Source: Alphaproteobacteria bacterium (GTDB taxonomy: Bacteria; Pseudomonadota; Alphaproteobacteria; RS24). Taken from it: a stretch of 10,420 nucleotides of DNA. The notes under the pieces were generated by a model. The model saw nothing but the letters and a program-made list of their open reading frames with translations. It searched no databases and was not told the DNA's origin. Shown piece after piece: positions 5,162 through 10,420 of this stretch; the stretch's first letter is position 1, and every line of letters starts with the position of its first letter. Made by a program: the position numbers and the translations under genes. The stretch covers positions 1 to 10,420 of the forward strand of contig JAAOIL010000191.1 in NCBI GenBank assembly GCA_015163825.1, read 5' to 3'.

Positions 5162-7438
5162 ATGCCCTTATCGCTTGAAGCCCCGCGTATATTATTGCGC
5201 CGCCTGCGCGACCTTATGGCGACGGGTGGCGAGCAACAAGTGCGCCTTGATAAAACGGTATCCCTGATTGCCTCTGTTATGGAGGGGGCGGTGTGTTCTG
5301 TTTATTTGCGCCGCCATATTGCCGGTCAGGGTGCCAACCAAGCAGGTGGTGGTATATTAGAACTTTGCGCCAGTGTCGGGCTTGATGCTCAATCCGTGCA
5401 TAAGACACACCTCACTATGGGCGAGGGTCTGGTCGGTGATATTGCCACGCATAAACGCCCGCTTAATCTGGCAGAAGCAAAACAGCATCCCAACTTTGCG
5501 CCCCGCCCCGAAACAGGGGAGGATGCGTTCCATTCTTTTGTTGGTGTGCCTATTTTACATGGTGGTGATGTGCGTGGTGTGTTGGTCGTCCAAAACAAAT
5601 CAATGCAACGTTTTGTGGCAGAAGAAGTGGAAGCGTTAGAGATTGTCGCTATGGTCTTGGCAGAGGTGCTGGCGGCAAGTGGCGATATTGAAGATGTCCG
5701 TGCCCCTGATGCGCCTCATACTTATATAGGCATTGGTCTGGTTGAGGGTGTGGCGTTAGGGCAAGTCAAATTGCACGAGCCGCGTGTTGAGGTCAGCCGC
5801 CTTTTTAGCGATGATAGCGAAGCCGAGCAACGTCGCCTAAATGATGCGATTTATGTCTTGCGCCGCAATGTTGATGAACTATTAGCGACAAAAGATGTCA
5901 GCCATGCGGGCGAACATTTAGCGGTATTAGAGAGTTATCGTATGTTTGCCAATGATAGGGGGTGGTTGCGCCGTATCCATGATGCGGTGCAGACGGGGCT
6001 TACCGCAGAGGCGGCGGTTAATAGTGTGAATGGGGCGATGCGGGCGCGTCTGGGGCAACAGCGCGATGCTTATTTACGCGCCCGCTTGCATGATTTTGAT
6101 GATTTATCCAATCGGCTTTTGCGTATTTTGTCGGGTCGGGCGGTTAATGCGGCGCATGATAAATTGCACCGCAATACGATTTTGGTGGCGCGTATGATGG
6201 GACCTGCCGAATTGCTTGATTACGATAGACGCAATTTGCGTGGGCTCTTATTAGAAGAGGGGGCGATGGGGGCGCATGTATCAATCGTGGCACGGGCGTT
6301 AAATATACCCTTGATTGGTGATGTCGCCCAGATTGCCCAGATTGCTTATGATGGGCAAGCCGTGGTGCTTGATGGCACAAGTGGTGAAGTGCATCTTAAT
6401 CCGTCCAGCACGATTACCGATACATTTCGGGGACGCGCTCTATTAGAAGCGAAGCGACAAAAACGTTATGCGCGTCTGCGTGATAAGCCCGCCTTGACAC
6501 GCGATAATGTGCGCATCCGCCTTGATATGAATGCGGGGCTGGCAGTGGATACCGATAAACTAATCACCAGTGGGGCAGATAATATCGGGCTGTTTCGTAC
6601 TGAGCTGCAATTTATGGTGGCAGCACGATTGCCGCGTTTGCAAGAACAGCAAGAGTTTTATGCGCAAGTGCTAGAAAAAGCCGAAGGGCGTGATGTGGTT
6701 TTTCGCACATTAGATATTGGTGGTGATAAAGTTCTGCCCTATTTGGCATTGCAACCAGAAGAGAATCCGGCTTTGGGGTGGCGGGCTATGCGTATAGCAT
6801 TAGATAGACCCGCTCTATTGCGCTATCAATTACGCGCCTTATTACGCGCCGCGAAAGGGCGGCATTTATCGGTTATGTTCCCGCTCATTACCACCACAGC
6901 AGAATTCGTCCAAGCCAAACAGATATTACATAAAGAATATGCTTTGTCGCAACGGCTCGGACATGGTGTGGCAAGCACATTATCGGTTGGCACAATGTTA
7001 GAAGTGCCCGCCCTTGTCTGGCAACTAGATGAATTATTACCGCAAGTTGATTTTCTCTCTATCGGCACGAATGATTTAATGCAGTTTTTCTTTGCTGCTG
7101 ACCGCGCCAATCCTCGTTTGGCAGGGCGTTATGATATTTTATCGGCGCCGGCTTTGCGTTTATTGTCCGATATTAGAGTGCGCTGTGATGCCCATAATGT
7201 GCCCGTCTCCATTTGTGGGGAAGTGGGCGGAGGCACGCTTGAGGCTATGACCCTTATGGGCATAGGGTTTTCACGCTTTTCTTTGCCATCGGGGGCAGTG
7301 GGGGCGGTGAAACGTATGGTGCGCTCGGTCAATTTAGAACGTTTGCGCACTTGCGTCAGTGCGACTATGATAGACAATCCTGATAATATGCGCGACCACC
7401 TAAAAACGCTCGCGCAAGAACAAGGCGTGAAATTATAA
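5162..7438 (+). CDS. ptsP: Phosphoenolpyruvate-protein phosphotransferase PtsP (EI-Ntr)
   Basis: First enzyme of the nitrogen-type PTS: it takes phosphate from PEP and passes it to the HPr-like NPr. Residues 1-170 form a GAF domain (MGEGLVGDIA, FVGVPILHGGDVRGVLVVQN), which in homologues senses glutamine. The HPr-interacting helical part covers roughly 190-330. The phosphohistidine domain contains LLLEEGAMGAHVSIVARALNIP with the expected phospho-His at 372. The PEP-binding barrel has GLFRTELQF (476-484), FRTLDIGGDK (514-523), ENPALGWRAMR (534-543), FLSIGTNDLMQFFFAADR (631-648) and SICGEVGG (683-690) with catalytic Cys685. The 758-residue length is typical. GAGGTG (5151-5156) lies 5 bases before the ATG. 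It lies between lysC and the rodZ-like gene, probably in one transcript. No NPr or EIIA-Ntr gene is in the window. A 9-bp duplication gives AQIAQI just after the His domain. Confidence 0.96.
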   Translation: MPLSLEAPRILLRRLRDLMATGGEQQVRLDKTVSLIASVMEGAVCSVYLRRHIAGQGANQAGGGILELCASVGLDAQSVHKTHLTMGEGLVGDIATHKRPLNLAEAKQHPNFAPRPETGEDAFHSFVGVPILHGGDVRGVLVVQNKSMQRFVAEEVEALEIVAMVLAEVLAASGDIEDVRAPDAPHTYIGIGLVEGVALGQVKLHEPRVEVSRLFSDDSEAEQRRLNDAIYVLRRNVDELLATKDVSHAGEHLAVLESYRMFANDRGWLRRIHDAVQTGLTAEAAVNSVNGAMRARLGQQRDAYLRARLHDFDDLSNRLLRILSGRAVNAAHDKLHRNTILVARMMGPAELLDYDRRNLRGLLLEEGAMGAHVSIVARALNIPLIGDVAQIAQIAYDGQAVVLDGTSGEVHLNPSSTITDTFRGRALLEAKRQKRYARLRDKPALTRDNVRIRLDMNAGLAVDTDKLITSGADNIGLFRTELQFMVAARLPRLQEQQEFYAQVLEKAEGRDVVFRTLDIGGDKVLPYLALQPEENPALGWRAMRIALDRPALLRYQLRALLRAAKGRHLSVMFPLITTTAEFVQAKQILHKEYALSQRLGHGVASTLSVGTMLEVPALVWQLDELLPQVDFLSIGTNDLMQFFFAADRANPRLAGRYDILSAPALRLLSDIRVRCDAHNVPVSICGEVGGGTLEAMTLMGIGFSRFSLPSGAVGAVKRMVRSVNLERLRTCVSATMIDNPDNMRDHLKTLAQEQGVKL
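6326..6343. repeat. 9-bp tandem duplication inside ptsP
   Basis: GCCCAGATT occurs twice in a row (6326-6334, 6335-6343), encoding AQIAQI at residues 389-394, shortly after the phosphohistidine motif. Confidence 0.8.
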
Positions 7439-7445
7439 AGAGAGA

Positions 7446-8279
7446 ATGATGGACGAACAAAACAAACCACTCGGCATTGGTGCTGCCCTCGCAGAAGCAC
7501 GACAAGCGGCAGGGCTACAGATGAGCGATGTTGTCGTCGCCCTAAAAATCCGCGAAGTGCATTTGCAAGCCCTAGAAGATGAAGATTTTGATATATTGCC
7601 GGGCGATGCCTATGTGTTGGGTTTCATCGGCACCTATGGCGGATTTTTATCGCTTGATGCAGACGCCTTGGTAGCAAAATATAAAGACGCAAAAAAAATA
7701 ACAGATAGACGCGATGAAATGCTCCCGCTACCTGTCAAAAGCGGCACAGATTTTATGCCCTATATTATCACGGGCGCCGTGTTGGCGGGGCTGGCAGTGT
7801 TGGGTGTGATGGTTTGGTTTTTGATGGGCTATAAGGATATGAAAAATCCTGCAGTATTTTCGGCAACGTCTTCTTCTGCTTCTTCTCTGGCTTCTTCTTC
7901 TGCTTCTTCTCCCGCTTCTTCTCTGGCGGGTGAGAAGAAATCAACAACGCCACAAGCGACTAAAAAAGATAAGGCGGCTTCTGCTTCTGCTTCACTTCAA
8001 GATGTACCAAAGACAATAGATATTCGCGCTATCGGGCGCACTTGGATGCGTGTTGAAAACAATGATGGCGGTGTGTTATTTTCTAGTATCGTTAATGTCG
8101 GCGATAAATTTACATTATCAACAGATAGCACCTACACAATCGCCACCCATGATGCGGGGGCTTTGGCTTTCTTTTTGGGTGATATGAATCTGGGTGTTGT
8201 CGGGCAAAAAGCACAATTGCTAACAGGGCATATTATTACCCCAGCGCATATTGTGCGTGGTCGCAATAACGCTCAATAA
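7446..8279 (+). CDS. RodZ-like membrane protein with HTH and DUF4115 domains
   Basis: Resembles RodZ, which links MreB to the cell-wall elongation machinery in the inner membrane. Residues 10-80 form a Cro/Xre-like helix-turn-helix (IGAALAEARQAAGLQMSDVV, then KIREVHLQALEDEDFDILPG and YVLGFIGTYGGFL). One membrane segment lies at about 103-127 (FMPYIITGAVLAGLAVLGVM onward). A Ser/Ala/Lys-rich linker (139-185) follows, then a C-terminal DUF4115-type beta domain (about 190-272) with RAIGRTWMRVENNDGGVLFS and VGDKFTL. The N-terminal HTH should be cytoplasmic and the C-terminal domain periplasmic. Two ATGs (7446, 7449) sit after AGAGAG, 7 bases past the ptsP stop; either could be used. The 24-bp repeat in the linker is described separately. 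This neighbour of ispG is common in alphaproteobacteria, where its function is mostly inferred. Confidence 0.85.
   Translation: MMDEQNKPLGIGAALAEARQAAGLQMSDVVVALKIREVHLQALEDEDFDILPGDAYVLGFIGTYGGFLSLDADALVAKYKDAKKITDRRDEMLPLPVKSGTDFMPYIITGAVLAGLAVLGVMVWFLMGYKDMKNPAVFSATSSSASSLASSSASSPASSLAGEKKSTTPQATKKDKAASASASLQDVPKTIDIRAIGRTWMRVENNDGGVLFSSIVNVGDKFTLSTDSTYTIATHDAGALAFFLGDMNLGVVGQKAQLLTGHIITPAHIVRGRNNAQ
7869..7928. repeat. 24-bp Ser/Ala-coding tandem repeat in the rodZ-like linker
   Basis: Two 24-bp units (7869-7892, 7893-7916), alike except for CTG/CCC in the seventh codon, are followed by a half unit (7917-7928). They encode SSSASSLA, SSSASSPA and SSLA. Nearly all serines use TCT, which marks the tract as slippage-derived. 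Confidence 0.88.
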
Positions 8280-8283
8280 TTAG

Positions 8284-9417
8284 ATGACACAAATGGCACT
8301 CTCATCTGAACATTATCCATGGCGCAATATCACAAGGCGAAAAACGCGCCAGATTATGGTCGGTGATGTTGTGGTCGGGGGCGATGCCCCCATAGCGGTG
8401 CAATCTATGACCAACACCCCGACCAGCGATGCAGCCGCCACCATAGAACAAATCAATGCCATTGCCGAAGCGGGTGCTGATATTGTGCGGGTGTCCTGCC
8501 CTGACGAGGCTTCCACAAATGCTTTGCGGATGATATGCGAAGCGTCGCCTATACCCGTGATTGCCGATATCCACTTCCATTATAGACGCGCCATTGAAGC
8601 GGCAGAAGCGGGGGCGGCGGCTTTGCGTATTAATCCGGGTAATATCGGTGATGCCAAGCGTGTTGGCGAAGTTGTGGCGGCGGCACGGGCGGCGGGGTGC
8701 TCTATGCGGATTGGCGTCAATGCGGGTTCATTAGAAAAACATTTTCTGGATAAATATAAAGAGCCATGTCCAGAGGCGATGGTTGAAAGTGCGCTGAGCC
8801 ATGTGCGTATTCTACAAGAGCATAATTTTGATGATTATAAAATCAGCGTTAAAGCATCGGATGTGTTTTTATCGGTGGCGGCTTATCGTCAGCTGTCTGC
8901 CCAGATAGATTGTCCGTTGCATATTGGTATCACAGAAGCGGGTAGTCTTATGACAGGGGCTGTTAAATCATCTATTGGTTTGGGGCAATTATTGATGGAA
9001 GGCATTGGCGACACAATACGTGTTTCTTTATCCGCCGACCCTGTGGAAGAAGTGCGTGTCGCTTATGAGATATTAAAATCTTTGGGCTTGCGTCATCGCG
9101 GCGTTAGCATCATTGCGTGTCCGTCTTGTGCGCGGCAGGGCTTTGATGTCATAGCAACAGTGCGTGATTTAGAAATGCGGCTGGCACATATCAAAACACC
9201 CCTGACATTATCTATTATTGGCTGTGTGGTTAATGGACCGGGCGAGGCACGCACCGCAGATATTGGTTTTACAGGCGGGGGACACGGCGCTGGTATGGTC
9301 TATGTGGAAGGCAAGCCCGATCATAAATTACCCCATAATGAAATGGTGGAACATTTGGCAAGATTGGTAGAAGAAAAAGTTGCCCAAATAGAATTAGCGA
9401 CTGAAGGTATGGCATGA
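8284..9417 (+). CDS. ispG: 4-hydroxy-3-methylbut-2-en-1-yl diphosphate synthase
   Basis: IspG converts methylerythritol cyclodiphosphate to HMBPP in the MEP isoprenoid pathway, using a [4Fe-4S] cluster. The 377-residue protein has an N-terminal TIM barrel with VQSMTNTPTSD (39-49), PVIADIHFHYRRAI (91-104), LRINPGNIG (114-122), GVNAGSLEKHFLDKY (144-158) and GITEAGS (215-221). The C-terminal cluster domain has CPSCARQGFDV with Cys279 and Cys282, and IGCVVNGPGEA with Cys314 and Glu321. The spacing equals that of the E. coli cluster ligands. It starts 4 bases after the rodZ-like stop without a clear Shine-Dalgarno, so translation is probably coupled. ATG 8293 is an alternative start. Its stop overlaps the prfA start as ATGA. 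Confidence 0.97.
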   Translation: MTQMALSSEHYPWRNITRRKTRQIMVGDVVVGGDAPIAVQSMTNTPTSDAAATIEQINAIAEAGADIVRVSCPDEASTNALRMICEASPIPVIADIHFHYRRAIEAAEAGAAALRINPGNIGDAKRVGEVVAAARAAGCSMRIGVNAGSLEKHFLDKYKEPCPEAMVESALSHVRILQEHNFDDYKISVKASDVFLSVAAYRQLSAQIDCPLHIGITEAGSLMTGAVKSSIGLGQLLMEGIGDTIRVSLSADPVEEVRVAYEILKSLGLRHRGVSIIACPSCARQGFDVIATVRDLEMRLAHIKTPLTLSIIGCVVNGPGEARTADIGFTGGGHGAGMVYVEGKPDHKLPHNEMVEHLARLVEEKVAQIELATEGMA

Positions 9418-10420
9418 TACCCACGCAAAGATTAGATGCGGTGCTGGCGCGCGCTCAAACTTTACAAGGTGAGTTGAATACCAACCCCCCTCGCGAACGC
9501 CTTGTGGCACTTTCCAAAGAATATTCTGACCTTGGACCTGTAGTGGCGGCGATTTCTGAATATCGCCAAGCAGAAAATGAATGTGCGGATTTACAAGCCT
9601 TGATAGATGGTGATGATAGTGAAATGGCAGATCTCGCCCGCAGCGAGCGTGGTGTGGCAGCAACCCGCCACATAGCAGCAACCCATAAGTTAGAACTTTT
9701 ACTTTTACCGAAAGATGCGGCTGATGATTTGAATGTGATTATTGAGATTCGCGCCGGCACAGGTGGTGATGAGGCGGCTTTATTTGCGGGTGATTTATAT
9801 CGTATGTATGTGCGTTTTGCTGATCTTTGCGGCTGGAAGGTGGAACTGTTGAATGAATCGCAAGGCGACCATGGTGGTTATAAAGAGATTATTGTGGCGG
9901 TGCGCGGCGCAGGCGTGTTTGCTCGCTTGAAATTTGAAAGTGGTGTGCATCGTGTCCAACGTGTGCCAGAAACAGAAAGCAGTGGGCGCATACATACTTC
10001 GGCGGCGACTGTGGCAGTGCTACCAGAACCCGAAGAGGTGGATATTCAGATAGAAGAAAAAGATTTACGCATAGATGTTTTCCGTGCCAGTGGCGCTGGT
10101 GGTCAGCATGTTAATACGACAGATAGTGCGGTGCGTATCACGCATTTACCAACGGGTTTGGTAGTTAGCCAGCAAGATGAAAAATCACAACATAAAAACC
10201 GCGCTCGTGCTATGCAGATATTGCGGGCGCGTTTATTTGAAGCAGAGCGCGATCGTGCCCAAAGTGAGCGCGCCGCGACACGCAAATCGCAAATTGGGTC
10301 GGGCGATAGGTCAGAGCGCATTCGCACATATAATTTTCCGCAAGGGCGGGTGAGCGACCACCGCATCAATATCACTTTGCATAAACTTGATAAAATTCTA
10401 GCGGGTGATGGCTTGGGGGA
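9414..10420 (+). CDS. prfA: Peptide chain release factor 1, partial (3' end beyond window)
   Basis: RF1 reads UAA and UAG stop codons and triggers peptide release. The frame from ATG 9414 stays open to the window end (335 codons seen of about 355-360 expected). It begins MIPTQRLDAVLARAQTLQGE and overlaps the ispG stop by ATGA. IEIRAGTGGDEAALFAGDLYRMY opens the core. The stop-codon recognition tripeptide of the P-x-T type is Pro-Glu-Thr at 185-187, within VQRVPETESSGRIHTSAATV, identifying RF1 rather than RF2. The catalytic GGQ is at 229-231 in RASGAGGQHVNTTDSAVRIT, followed by SQQDEKSQHKNRARAM. Everything expected in this part is intact. In alphaproteobacteria prmC, the methylase of the GGQ glutamine, usually follows prfA, but that lies outside the window. 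Confidence 0.97.
   Translation, partial: MIPTQRLDAVLARAQTLQGELNTNPPRERLVALSKEYSDLGPVVAAISEYRQAENECADLQALIDGDDSEMADLARSERGVAATRHIAATHKLELLLLPKDAADDLNVIIEIRAGTGGDEAALFAGDLYRMYVRFADLCGWKVELLNESQGDHGGYKEIIVAVRGAGVFARLKFESGVHRVQRVPETESSGRIHTSAATVAVLPEPEEVDIQIEEKDLRIDVFRASGAGGQHVNTTDSAVRITHLPTGLVVSQQDEKSQHKNRARAMQILRARLFEAERDRAQSERAATRKSQIGSGDRSERIRTYNFPQGRVSDHRINITLHKLDKILAGDGLG

Noticed and set aside
6268..6282. PtsP phosphohistidine loop GAMGAH lacking the TSH form
   Set aside because: The phosphorylated His is present and the flanking residues vary among EI-Ntr proteins; the rest of the active site is intact.
7768..7953. Lys-rich minus-strand ORF opposite the rodZ-like linker
   Set aside because: Its Lys-rich composition is the complement of the TCT-rich serine repeat in the real gene; no start signals or homology are apparent.
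9966..9974. Pro-Glu-Thr in place of E. coli RF1 Pro-Ala-Thr as a possible altered stop-codon reader
   Set aside because: The middle residue of the RF1 P-x-T tripeptide varies between lineages, and Pro-Glu-Thr is, to my knowledge, usual in alphaproteobacteria. Genes in the window end normally, including the TGA of ispG.

Overview
The window carries a stretch of conserved alphaproteobacterial housekeeping genes. This rests on gene families and order: a comF-like gene followed by a nitrilase-family amidase, then ubiG facing lysC, then lysC, ptsP (EI-Ntr), a RodZ-like gene, ispG and prfA all in one direction. Base composition is moderate. Most genes use TTA/TTG for leucine. The species cannot be named from the sequence.

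Layout. Bases 1-312 (minus) hold the N-terminal part of a SAM-methyltransferase-like gene, which runs off the left edge and is divergent from comF. comF (398-1246) and a carbon-nitrogen hydrolase (1265-2095) form a short plus-strand unit. An unrecognised gene (2180-2893) follows. It has its own promoter-like region, a strong Shine-Dalgarno and a terminator, and it encodes two copies of a 94-residue domain that are about 73% identical. A tandem array of ATGCCCC(T)n units separates it from the convergent ubiG (2998-3750, minus). ubiG and lysC are divergent. From lysC (3834) to the right edge, five genes lie on the plus strand with small gaps or overlaps: lysC, ptsP, rodZ-like, ispG and prfA. prfA is cut by the window end.

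Functions. The genes cover ubiquinone synthesis (UbiG), the aspartate pathway (LysC), nitrogen-type PTS phosphorelay (PtsP), cell-shape scaffold (RodZ-like), the MEP isoprenoid pathway (IspG), translation termination (RF1), and probable metabolite repair (Nit-type amidase). Grouping looks like ordinary conserved synteny rather than one pathway.

What stands out. (1) The duplicated-domain orphan has leucine codon use unlike its neighbours. (2) Short tandem repeats recur: five different protein genes contain in-frame repeats with periods of 9, 12, 12, 18 and 24 bp, all in places that look like loops or linkers, and a noncoding array sits behind the orphan's terminator. I see no CRISPR array, tRNA, rRNA, insertion sequence or phage gene.
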